Shown here: positions 7,801 to 13,041 of the stretch, in pieces | Numbering within the stretch: position 1 is the stretch's first letter | Layout: every line of letters begins with the position of its first letter | DNA from: JANYGM01 sp043764015 | GTDB taxonomy: Bacteria; Bacteroidota; Bacteroidia; Cytophagales; Thermonemataceae | Length of the DNA stretch: 28,328 bases | Reading direction: 5' to 3' | NCBI GenBank assembly: GCA_043764015.1 | Contig: JAYUKY010000119.1 | Span: 1-28,328 of the forward strand | Position numbers and translations under genes: made by a program | The notes under the pieces: model-generated | The model's input: the letters and a program-made list of their open reading frames with translations, nothing else | The model's database searches: none | Told to the model about the DNA's origin: nothing

Positions 7801-8927
7801 AGGTTACAGATGGCGTTTGCTCTCAAACAAGGGTATTTTCTATTGCTGTAACTTGTCCAACTATTAGCTTTACGAATACGACAGCTACAAATGCGACAAT
7901 AGGCACACCTTACACGCTTAATGCAGGCGCAACAGGAAATACAACAACACTTACGTATTCAGTAAGCCCAGCACTTCCTGCAAACCTTACATTAAATACA
8001 AGTACAGGCGTTATTTCTGGTACGCCAACAGTACCAACGCCTGCGACTGCATATATGGTTATGGCTATGCAAGGTACTGCGCCAAATGATTGTATGGTTA
8101 TGCAAACATATACGTTTGCAGTAAATTGTACTGGATTTAGCATTACGCCTGCGACACTTCCAAACGGAACAGCAACAGTTGCTTATAATCAAGCCCTTTC
8201 TACTAATCTCACAGGAACAATTACGTGGTCTGTAAGTCCTGCACTTCCTGCGGGCATTACGCTAAGTACTTTGGGTGTGATAAGTGGCACAACGGCTACC
8301 GTTTCTGCAAGTACGGCTTATGTAGTTTCTGCTTCAAATGGTGCTTGTAATACATCACAAACATATAATTTAGCATTTGGTACGCCTTGTACGCTTGTGG
8401 TGGTTTCTCCAAGTTTGCTTGCTTTGCCAAATGCAACATTAGGCGTTGCGTATAGTGCGCAATTTACTGCCGTAGGTGGCACAGTAGGAGCAACTTACAC
8501 ATTTAGCACTTCTACGCCACTTCCTCGTGGGCTTACATTTGTCAATGGACTTCTTTCTGGCATACCTGAATTTTCTACATCAGTTATTTTTAGGGTTGCT
8601 GCGGCTACTTCAGGTGGTTGCATAGGTACGGCTATATATACGCTTGTGATACTCCCAGACCCAGCAACAGCCATTGATAACTCACTTTCAAATGCGGTAA
8701 AAGTGTTCCCTAATCCAAGTAAAGACATTTTTAATGTAGATTTTAGAGGACTTCAGGTTTTGGGCGCAGGCGTACGTGTATATGATGTGCAAGGTAAAAT
8801 AGTCTATGAAAACAAAGTGAATGCCAACGAGATGAGCATTTCTTTGGGTAATCTTTCTGCAGGAATTTATTTAATGGAAGTAGAAACAACAAAAGGACGT
8901 GTTCTCAAACGTCTAGTTCGTGAATAA
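4857..8927 (+). CDS. T9SS-exported esterase with Ig-like repeat stalk
   Basis: A 1356-residue secreted multidomain protein. Residues 1-20 are a signal peptide (cleavage SSA|QV). Residues about 60-350 form an alpha/beta-hydrolase domain of the carboxylesterase/lipase kind: oxyanion-hole stretch CFGGGF (98-103), nucleophile motif GHSAG with Ser183, likely acid Asp273 in SSNDGTVPY, and likely His in NHGVHYDG (327 or 330). A linker domain (about 355-455) precedes two cadherin/PKD-like domains (about 456-550 and 553-640), each with DPxxN and NDxxGG calcium-type motifs. Seven Ig-like (He_PIG-type) domains of about 90 residues follow (644-1265). The last 75 residues (KVFPNPS to LKRLVRE) are a type A T9SS C-terminal domain, which directs crossing of the outer membrane and surface attachment. 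The substrate is unknown; a surface ester hydrolase acting on a polymer is plausible. Confidence 0.9.
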   Translation: MKKIFSLLLICLVYASISSAQVLPDRYKAVIFPTIPAPTTGILFSTNIPHVSTTTIIFTSLQVANEESYPTNFQNLRMDIYQPPTTDTLTKRPVIIFCFGGGFVQQAEIQDMRQLAAAHARRGFVTAVIDYRLGMNVSDPELSKRAVYRGIQDSRSAVRFFRQHANTITYKVDPNQIFLAGHSAGGFMAVHNIYLDTDAERPASTRLYQVTRADLGGLDAIGNNKTQTSGPNTGALINGKANGALAYAGAVGELSYIIGAGDAPAAYFHSSNDGTVPYTNGQPFGGIPFVNLPTVYGGFDMNANAGIKGAPRIFYPYNGSPDAQRNHGVHYDGTNIYADIPVRGGQFTWDFRLKPAIPTLTSPTIICDQNLTQNVTLSNPVTIGGENNFYYEWTITGGTINTPSSATYSATAREYLNSISVTWSAAAPTRSISVWIYQRNLARALAAFTQTFTLNNAPVAATAVPTQNIQIGGGAQTVNIATAFTDPNSNPMTYTATSSNTANLTVSVSPTGVVTLTPVTSGTGGAITVTLIANDNIGGGCASAPVTFVVNINRPPVATAIPNQTLQIGGANGTLNIASNFSDPDGNTLTFTSGNGTPTIATATLTGTNYTFTPIALGTTTITVTANDGNGGTVNQTFTVTVACPTITLANPTGTNATIGTPYALNAGATGNTTTLTYSVSPVLPASLTLDTSTGVISGTPNATAVATNYTITATQGTSPNACTGSRVYNFAVVCPTITIAPATLPNGVVSATVSYNQVLSQTGLTGTVTWSVVSGALPLGVTLDPSTGVISGIATLGGTANFMVQATNGVCTQTRVYALVMVCPTISFTNTTATNATIGTLYTLNAGATGNNFPLTYSVSPLLPAGLVIDAGTGAITGTPSAITAAANYTVTASQSAGTCVVTQIYNFAVTCPTINIAPISLLGATIGASYTANLSQTGLVGTSTWSVSVGTLPTNITLNTATGALSGTPTALGTSNFTIQVTDGVCSQTRVFSIAVTCPTISFTNTTATNATIGTPYTLNAGATGNTTTLTYSVSPALPANLTLNTSTGVISGTPTVPTPATAYMVMAMQGTAPNDCMVMQTYTFAVNCTGFSITPATLPNGTATVAYNQALSTNLTGTITWSVSPALPAGITLSTLGVISGTTATVSASTAYVVSASNGACNTSQTYNLAFGTPCTLVVVSPSLLALPNATLGVAYSAQFTAVGGTVGATYTFSTSTPLPRGLTFVNGLLSGIPEFSTSVIFRVAAATSGGCIGTAIYTLVILPDPATAIDNSLSNAVKVFPNPSKDIFNVDFRGLQVLGAGVRVYDVQGKIVYENKVNANEMSISLGNLSAGIYLMEVETTKGRVLKRLVRE
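6786..8650 (+). repeat. Seven tandem ~270-bp Ig-domain repeats of two alternating types
   Basis: Repeat units begin at residues 644, 735, 824, 913, 1000, 1091 and 1178 of the esterase, almost every one with a Cys (five with CPT). Types alternate A-B-A-B-A-B-C: A carries TNATIGTPYTLNAGATGN, B carries LTGTxTWSV in place of the NAGATGN segment. The A units at about 6786 and 7854 share long nearly identical DNA, as do parts of 7326. This points to duplication of an A+B pair and possible ongoing recombination. Confidence 0.85.
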
Positions 8928-8944
8928 CTGTTAAGCAATAATCA

Positions 8945-8981
8945 CAAAAAACCCCTAAAATTAAGTTTTTAGGGATTTTTT
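8945..8981 (+). terminator. Rho-independent terminator after the esterase gene
   Basis: CCCTAAAA (8953-8960) pairs with TTTTAGGG (8967-8974), extended by flanking A and T runs. It lies 26 bases after the stop codon and is followed by a T-run. Confidence 0.75.
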
Positions 8982-9021
8982 GGTTTTGGTTAAATTTATG
9001 AAATTTTGCTACCGTACACTG

Positions 9022-9088
9022 TTTTAAAAAAAGAGATTGCGGTCAGACCTACACTGCGCTATGGTGCAGACCGTAATCTCTTTTTTAA
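9022..9088. repeat. Arm A of the nested palindrome
   Basis: AAAAAAGAGATTGCGGTC (9027-9044) pairs with 9069-9086 (18 bp, one G-T wobble). The 24-base loop starts AGACCT and ends GGTGCA. The apical region (GGTCAGACCT at one side, TATGGTGCAGACC at the other) resembles the reverse complement of arm B, so the two arms look like inverted copies of one element. Confidence 0.75.
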
Positions 9089-9099
9089 TCAATTAAGCA

Positions 9100-9153
9100 C
9101 TTTTTATTATTGGTCTGTACCGTAAGAATGGAGGTCTGACCAATAATAAAAAG
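9100..9153. repeat. Arm B of the nested palindrome
   Basis: CTTTTTATTATTGGTC (9100-9115) and its exact complement (9138-9153) form a 16-bp stem with a 22-base loop. Loop bases AGGTCT (9132-9137) are complementary to AGACCT in the loop of arm A (9045-9050), which would allow a 6-bp loop-loop contact. The right arm abuts the outer stem without a gap. Confidence 0.75.
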
Positions 9154-9169
9154 AGTGTACGGTAGCAAA

Positions 9170-9520
9170 TTATGCAATTACATCTAATCCCTCTAAAACC
9201 TCAATAGCTTCTATTTCTTGTTTTGGCGGTGCTATCAAGTCAGCAAGTGAAACACCCAAATGATAGGCTATTTCTTCTAGTGTGTCTATGGTAAAGTTAT
9301 GCGCTCCGCCTGTCCATTTTGATATTTCAGACGGTCTTTTGCCCATTTTCTTTGCAAATTGGGAATAAGAAAAACCTTTTTCTTTGATTAAATCATCTAG
9401 TCGGCAGGCTGATGCTACTCTAGTTTTATTTTGTCTTCTTTGAAGAGGTGGAGATTCCGCTAGTATTCGTGCAATTATGGCGCTTTTTACTTTTCTTGCG
9501 GGTTTATAGTATTGTGTCAT
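9170..9520 (-). CDS. XRE-family helix-turn-helix protein, HigA-like antitoxin/regulator
   Basis: A 116-residue cytoplasmic DNA-binding protein. The XRE/Cro fold spans about residues 40-98, with the helix-turn-helix in FSYSQFAKKMGKRPSEISKW and a following TGGAHNFTIDTLEEIAYHLG stretch. The wording GKRPSEISKW plus HNFT is typical of short Bacteroidota regulators that act as antitoxins in type II modules. An N-terminal extension (1-39) is basic and an acidic tail (EIEAIEVLEGLD) may be an oligomerisation or neutralising segment. Its start codon lies inside a small upstream frame in the -1 register (9504-9617), a common toxin-antitoxin arrangement, but no intact toxin is visible. Its stop is within one base of the large palindrome. 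Confidence 0.8.
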   Translation of the reverse strand: MTQYYKPARKVKSAIIARILAESPPLQRRQNKTRVASACRLDDLIKEKGFSYSQFAKKMGKRPSEISKWTGGAHNFTIDTLEEIAYHLGVSLADLIAPPKQEIEAIEVLEGLDVIA

Positions 9521-9617
9521 CTTGATTAAAATTTAGATTTCCTACTAATTTATTATTGATTAGTTTTATTTCTTTGTCTAAAAAGCCGTTGTTTGTGTCT
9601 TCACAAACAACACACAT
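9504..9617 (-). CDS. Possible small ORF (37 aa) overlapping the XRE gene
   Basis: The frame reads MCVVCEDTNNGFLDKEIKLI and continues to NLNFNQDDTIL, ending 17 bases inside the XRE gene. The part after NNG looks like natural coding sequence, and the frame stays open upstream of the ATG for 18 more codons. The first dozen codons run through paired hairpin repeats (9588-9641). It could be the C-terminal remnant of a toxin or partner gene invaded by the repeat, a real small protein coupled to the regulator, or chance. No family is recognised. Confidence 0.3.
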   Translation of the reverse strand: MCVVCEDTNNGFLDKEIKLINNKLVGNLNFNQDDTIL

Positions 9618-9641
9618 ATTGCTTGTGAAGACACAAGCAAT
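9588..9641. repeat. Paired mirror hairpins
   Basis: Hairpin 1 is GTTGTTTGTG / CACAAACAAC (9588-9597, 9602-9611, loop TCTT). Hairpin 2 is ATTGCTTGTG / CACAAGCAAT (9618-9627, 9632-9641, loop AAGA). The two loops and their flanks are themselves reverse complements (TTGTGTCTTCACAA against TTGTGAAGACACAA), so the pair can also fold as one long hairpin. This is the build of a REP doublet. Confidence 0.75.
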
Positions 9642-9659
9642 GGCTAAAATTTTGTATTT

Positions 9660-9701
9660 CTTAGTGCCTACTTAGTGTGTATTTCCTAAGTGTTCTTAGT
9701 G
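9660..9701. repeat. Degenerate CTTAGTG repeats
   Basis: Four copies of C(T/A)TAGTG or CTAAGTG occur at 9660, 9671, 9686 and 9695 between the cobS stop and the paired hairpins. No gene lies here. Confidence 0.5.
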
Positions 9702-9721
9702 TTAAAAAAATAGCAATCTTT

Positions 9722-10543
9722 TTACTGAAAATTCTGTATCAAAATCAATGCCCCCAAATAAAAGCCCACTTCCGTAACTTGTTGTATTGCGCCCAAACAG
9801 TCGCCTGTGTAGCCTCCTATCCACTTTTTGAAGTACGCTGACATCAAAATTTTTATCAAATAAAGCAAAGGAACTACCACAAAAAATAGCATCAAAAAGA
9901 ATTTTAAATTAACTATCACAAAGAAAAAAACTGGCAAAATTCCTAAAAAAATAGTTATTAGAAGATTTTGGAGAGAGATTTTTTTAGCGAGAGGTTTTGC
10001 TTTAGCATCTTCATTTTCACGTACATACGAGTGCGTATAAAGCGTAGTAGCAGCCAACATACGACTAACAGAATGTGCAGAAATCATAAAAATAGTAATT
10101 TCTAACAACCAAAAATCTGTATTAAAAAAGCTAAGTAAATTGCGCAAAAGCTCAAATTTGAAAGCAAGCATAAACAAAATACCAACTGTGCCGTAAGTGC
10201 CTAAACGTGAATCTTTCATTATTTCTAAGATTTTAGGTGCAGTCCAGCCGCCACCAAAGCCATCACAAACATCTGCAAAACCATCTTCGTGAAATGCGCC
10301 AGTTAGCAAAATATTCATTAGCATAAAGCCCAAAAGTGCCACAGAAATAGGCAAAATCAGCATCAAAGCAACCAAAACAACAGACGAAAGTCCGCCCACA
10401 ATCCAGCCCACGACAGGAAAATAACGAGTAGCTTCATTAAGGTATTCAGGTTTGTGTTCTAACCATTTTGGGCAAGGCAAACGAGAGTAAAACATCAAAG
10501 CAACAAAAAAAATATTGATTTCGTGTTGGAGGAATTTTAGCAT
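9722..10543 (-). CDS. cobS: Adenosylcobinamide-GDP ribazoletransferase (cobalamin synthase)
   Basis: This integral membrane enzyme joins alpha-ribazole (or its phosphate) to adenosylcobinamide-GDP, the last assembly step of vitamin B12. The signature LLTGAFHEDGFADVCDGFGG (about residues 80-99) corresponds to the family's conserved acidic active-site loop. KDSRLGTYG follows near residue 111, also typical, and several hydrophobic spans cover the rest. The 273-residue length fits. Longer in-frame starts exist (10564, 10633), but base 10543 was chosen because the family begins shortly before the first hydrophobic helix and the upstream part overlaps the divergent promoter at 10581-10614. No other cob gene is in the window, so this is an isolated late-pathway gene, perhaps for cobinamide salvage. 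Confidence 0.92.
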   Translation of the reverse strand: MLKFLQHEINIFFVALMFYSRLPCPKWLEHKPEYLNEATRYFPVVGWIVGGLSSVVLVALMLILPISVALLGFMLMNILLTGAFHEDGFADVCDGFGGGWTAPKILEIMKDSRLGTYGTVGILFMLAFKFELLRNLLSFFNTDFWLLEITIFMISAHSVSRMLAATTLYTHSYVRENEDAKAKPLAKKISLQNLLITIFLGILPVFFFVIVNLKFFLMLFFVVVPLLYLIKILMSAYFKKWIGGYTGDCLGAIQQVTEVGFYLGALILIQNFQ

Positions 10544-10580
10544 AAAATTATTATTAAGTAGCATAAAAGTAGGTACGATT

Positions 10581-10614
10581 TTTGAACAAAATACGTTTAT
10601 TTTAACTATATTTG
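10581..10614 (+). promoter_or_regulatory. Probable promoter of the Panacea-domain gene
   Basis: TTTG (10581-10584), 22 bases, then TATATTTG (10607-10614) fits the Bacteroidota promoter with slightly long spacing. Transcription would begin near 10621, leaving a leader of about 36 bases before the ATG at 10657. Confidence 0.5.
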
Positions 10615-10656
10615 TAGTAAAAATATAAATCAAGTATTATTAAATAATATAATTAT

Positions 10657-11175
10657 ATGAAAAACAAGGCTTTAAGTAATTTAGATTTAGAAAAATTAAC
10701 AACTTTTGTAATTCTTTATTGCATAAATAAAGGTGTATCAATTAGTCCATTAAAATTACAAAAACTTCTCTATTACATACAAGTTTGGCACATCATCAAG
10801 TTTGACAAAAACCCAATGTTTGATGAGTTGGCGGAGGCGTGGGTAAATGGTCCTGTTTATAGAAGTGTTTATAATACTTTCAAAAAGAAATTCTTTAGAA
10901 ATGATGCTTTTGCACTTGAAATGAACGAAAAAGAATTATCTCAAGCTTTAGATGAATCTTTGATTAATTTGAAATTAGCTAAGAAAAATAAAGAATTATT
11001 GCTTGCAGTTTTGGATAATTATAGCATAATGAGTGATGAAAAATTAGTTTTTCTAACACATAGCGAGCTTCCTTGGAATGATGCTAGAAAAGGATTAAGC
11101 CCCATTGAACGCTCTGAAAACCAGATTTCTATTGATAGTATTTATAATTATTATTCTAGCAAATTGAAGAAATAG
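10657..11175 (+). CDS. Panacea-domain (DUF4065, SocA/GepA-like) protein, candidate antitoxin
   Basis: A 172-residue protein with the DUF4065/Panacea fold at about residues 28-135: ISPLKLQKLLYYIQVWHI, then FDELAEAWVNGPVYRSVYNT, both diagnostic for the family that includes the proteolytic adaptor SocA and the antitoxins of PanAT systems. In known PanAT modules this domain neutralises very diverse toxins encoded next to it. The C-terminal part has ELPWNDARKGLS, the usual closing motif of the domain. The stop codon is followed with no gap by the ATG of the next gene, so translation is probably coupled. That arrangement and the unrelated neighbour support the antitoxin reading. Confidence 0.8.
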   Translation: MKNKALSNLDLEKLTTFVILYCINKGVSISPLKLQKLLYYIQVWHIIKFDKNPMFDELAEAWVNGPVYRSVYNTFKKKFFRNDAFALEMNEKELSQALDESLINLKLAKKNKELLLAVLDNYSIMSDEKLVFLTHSELPWNDARKGLSPIERSENQISIDSIYNYYSSKLKK

Positions 11176-11709
11176 ATGAATGACTTTTTTGATGAAATTA
11201 AAGATTTTTTGGAAGAAGAAGGTAGAGATTTTAGGTACAAAATAGGTGATAAAGCAATAAATTTGCATTCAGACTTAGATTTTACGCCTATTATTTCTTA
11301 TGAATACTTAAACATAGACGCACTAGCTGACTTTTCATTCGTTCAACCTGAATTTCAAAGTTTTACAAGCGAGCAATACCCAGATAAATCTGATTATCAT
11401 ATTTATTTTGAAACAATAAAATATGTTTGTTCTAAAAAGCTAAATGATTTGCTAAATGAAGATTATACAAAACATTTTAAGACCATAAACAATCCAAAAA
11501 AGGAACTTGTGGAAATTGTTTCAAAAATACTAAATATCAAAAACAATACTAAAATGCAATTACCTCAATTAGGAGAATTTGCACTTTATACCAATAAAAA
11601 TGGAAATAAAGCACCAAGAATTTTCTTTTTTATAGGGAATTTAGGAATTATCTATGTACTATTTTATGACCCTTTTCACAAAATATTTCCATTAAAAAAC
11701 AATATCTAA
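11176..11709 (+). CDS. Unknown protein paired with a Panacea antitoxin; candidate toxin
   Basis: I cannot assign this 177-residue protein to a family. It has an acidic N-terminus (MNDFFDEIKDFLEEEGRDF), a middle rich in aromatic residues, a Lys-rich stretch (about 95-130), and a C-terminal hydrophobic beta-like segment APRIFFFIGNLGIIYVLFYD followed by PFHKIFPLKN. That tail recalls the last strands of RelE-like or other small toxin folds ending in a His/Lys-rich strand, but the resemblance is weak. No signal peptide or sure membrane helix is present. It starts immediately after the Panacea gene stop and ends in an A/T-only hairpin, so the two genes form a closed unit. Its role as toxin is inferred from this arrangement. 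Confidence 0.6.
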   Translation: MNDFFDEIKDFLEEEGRDFRYKIGDKAINLHSDLDFTPIISYEYLNIDALADFSFVQPEFQSFTSEQYPDKSDYHIYFETIKYVCSKKLNDLLNEDYTKHFKTINNPKKELVEIVSKILNIKNNTKMQLPQLGEFALYTNKNGNKAPRIFFFIGNLGIIYVLFYDPFHKIFPLKNNI

Positions 11710-11740
11710 TTAAAATAATTAATTTTTTTAATTAGATATT
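11701..11740. terminator. A/T-only bidirectional terminator hairpin
   Basis: AATATCTAATTAAAA (11701-11715) pairs exactly with 11726-11740. It overlaps the stop codon of the plus-strand gene and ends 4 bases before the stop of the convergent minus-strand gene, so it can serve both. Confidence 0.6.
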
Positions 11741-11744
11741 CTTA

Positions 11745-12791
11745 TCAAATAACAATTTTCATTTTTTGTTTTTCTTCTTCCAAAAAATGCTCCAAATCCA
11801 TATTAAGCCAGTTTAAGCCATTTAAACCAAGTAGTTTATCTTTGGTTTGTGTAGAAATATCTGCCATATCTTCAATGATTTTGCCCATTTCCATATCCCC
11901 AAGTGGAAACGGATAATCTGTACCAAGTGTAATTTTATCCTCTCCCATAGTTTTAATGAGATAGCGCAGAGCCTCTGTGTCGTGAACCAAAGAATCTACA
12001 TAAAACTTGCCCAAATACTCTCTTGGGTGAACATTATTGTCAATAGCGCACAAATCTGGTCGCACCTCAAAACCGTGAGAAATGCGTCCAATAGTATGCG
12101 CAAATGACCCGCCACCGTGAGCAAACGCCACACGCAAACGAGGCAAACGCTGAAAAATTCCGCCAAAAATCATAGAACAAATAGCCAAAGAACTCTCTGC
12201 GGGCATTCCTACGAGCCAAGGAAGCCAATATTTCGTCATTTTTTCTTTTCCCATCATATCCCAAGGATGCACAAAAATAGCTGCGCCCAACTGCTCTGCC
12301 GCCTGAAAAAACGGAAAAAGATTTTCGTCAGATAAATTCCAATCATTGATGTGTGAGCCTATTTGAACGCCTTTTAAGCCAATTTTCATACAGCGTTCTA
12401 GTTCTTTTATGGCTAAATCTGGTGCTTGAAGTGGCACAGTACCAAGCCCTACAAAGCGTTTGGGGTATCTTTGGACAATTTCTGCAATATGGTCATTCAA
12501 AAAAACTGCCGTATCAAGCGCATCAAGGGGTTTTGCCCAATAATGGAAAAGTACAGGAATAGTGGAAATCACCTGCACATCTACTTTAAACTCTTCTATT
12601 TCTTTCAAACGCACATCAGCGTCCCAACAATTATCTTGGATTTCTCTAAAAAACTTGCCATCAACCATCATTCTGGCACGACAAGGGCGGTGATGGTCAA
12701 GATTTATAAAACCGCCATAACCAAATTTTTCCTTGTAAGAAGGGAATTTTTCAGGGATAATATGCGTGTGAATGTCTATTTTGAGGCACAT
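11745..12791 (-). CDS. nbaD: Aminocarboxymuconate-semialdehyde decarboxylase (ACMSD)-type amidohydrolase
   Basis: The protein aligns by eye along its whole 348 residues with ACMSD of animals and Pseudomonas (nbaD). That zinc enzyme decarboxylates 2-amino-3-carboxymuconate 6-semialdehyde in tryptophan or 2-nitrobenzoate breakdown, diverting it from NAD synthesis. Metal ligands are visible as His8 and His10 (IDIHTHIIPE), His175 (FVHPWDMMG) and Asp292 (LGTDYPFPLG). The catalytic His225 lies in FAHGGG, and substrate Arg49 in GKFFREIQDNCW. KYWLPWLVGMPAE and FVGLGTVPLQAP are further ACMSD hallmarks. The start at base 12791 places the HxH motif at residue 8; the open extension upstream translates a repeat and a palindrome. 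No kynurenine-pathway genes lie nearby, so the exact substrate here is inferred from sequence alone. Confidence 0.88.
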   Translation of the reverse strand: MCLKIDIHTHIIPEKFPSYKEKFGYGGFINLDHHRPCRARMMVDGKFFREIQDNCWDADVRLKEIEEFKVDVQVISTIPVLFHYWAKPLDALDTAVFLNDHIAEIVQRYPKRFVGLGTVPLQAPDLAIKELERCMKIGLKGVQIGSHINDWNLSDENLFPFFQAAEQLGAAIFVHPWDMMGKEKMTKYWLPWLVGMPAESSLAICSMIFGGIFQRLPRLRVAFAHGGGSFAHTIGRISHGFEVRPDLCAIDNNVHPREYLGKFYVDSLVHDTEALRYLIKTMGEDKITLGTDYPFPLGDMEMGKIIEDMADISTQTKDKLLGLNGLNWLNMDLEHFLEEEKQKMKIVI

Positions 12792-12815
12792 TTTGCAAGT
12801 GTTGAGTGATGAGTG
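12792..12815 (-). repeat. Heptad repeats before the ACMSD start
   Basis: On the minus strand the units CACTCAT, CACTCAA and CACTTGC precede the AAAATG start region. They are degenerate but keep the 7-base period seen before four other genes. Confidence 0.45.
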
Positions 12816-12824
12816 CATTTTCGC

Positions 12825-12842
12825 AATGGGGCATGCCCCATT
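12825..12842. repeat. Perfect 18-bp palindrome
   Basis: AATGGGGCATGCCCCATT reads the same on both strands with no spacer. It lies 33 bases upstream of the ACMSD start, so it could be an operator for a dimeric regulator. Nothing in the window identifies a binding protein. Confidence 0.5.
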
Positions 12843-12922
12843 ATCTTTTTGTTGTTGAATAATTTTCAGCAAGATAGGTTTTTATAAATCAAAAATCAAA
12901 AAATAGTTTGTTCAACTTGCTC

Positions 12923-12955
12923 AACTTCCCGAAAGTTTCCAACTTTCGGGAAGTT
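12923..12955. terminator. Perfect 15-bp palindrome upstream of chrA
   Basis: AACTTCCCGAAAGTT (12923-12937), loop TCC, and its exact complement (12941-12955) sit between the divergent ACMSD and chrA genes. No gene ends here, so a terminator role is doubtful. The 15-bp stem with 3-base loop repeats the build of 986-1018, which suggests a dispersed palindrome family. Confidence 0.45.
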
Positions 12956-12992
12956 TTGAAAATATTTTTGTATTTTTGCCGAGTTTTTATCT

Positions 12993-13041
12993 GTTGTGAG
13001 TTGTATTCATTCACAACTCACAACTCACAATTCACAACTCA
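12993..13041 (+). repeat. Heptad array and hairpin directly before chrA
   Basis: Four TCACAAY heptads (13011-13038) plus TCA lead directly into the chrA ATG. GTTGTGAGTTGT (12993-13004) is the exact complement of 13013-13024 across an 8-base loop, so the leader can form a 12-bp hairpin just upstream of the start codon. It may limit ribosome access. Confidence 0.7.

Larger units (their letters stand above)
9005..9169. repeat. Nested palindrome able to form a three-way junction
   Basis: Outer arms TTTGCTACCGTACACT (9005-9020) and its exact complement (9154-9169) enclose two further hairpins, one at 9027-9086 and one at 9100-9153, with only short linkers (6 or 7 bases, 13 bases, none). The right outer arm ends one base before the stop codon of the XRE gene. 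Every paired segment is perfect or has one wobble, so the whole 165 bases can fold as a closed stem with two arms, as RNA or as a DNA cruciform. Confidence 0.8.

Noticed and set aside
4923..8728. Many open minus-strand and alternate-frame stretches across the esterase gene
   Set aside because: They are mirror frames of a repetitive, Thr/Ala/Gly-rich coding region. None has a signal, motif or sensible start, and the plus-strand protein explains the sequence fully.
9588..9641. Paired hairpins as a terminator of cobS
   Set aside because: On the minus strand they start about 80 bases after the cobS stop and lack a T-run suited to termination; the doublet build fits a REP-like repeat better.
12117..12809. 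Several plus-strand frames over the ACMSD gene
   Set aside because: All are antisense frames of a well-conserved enzyme and show no recognisable motif.
12971..12978. TATTTTTG as the chrA promoter -7 element
   Set aside because: The motif fits, and a second one overlaps upstream, but no TTTG lies at the right distance and the stretch is T-rich, so chance matches are likely.
13011..13041. Could the heptad arrays be CRISPR repeats?
   Set aside because: Units are 7 bases without spacers, only four or so per site, and no cas genes are present.
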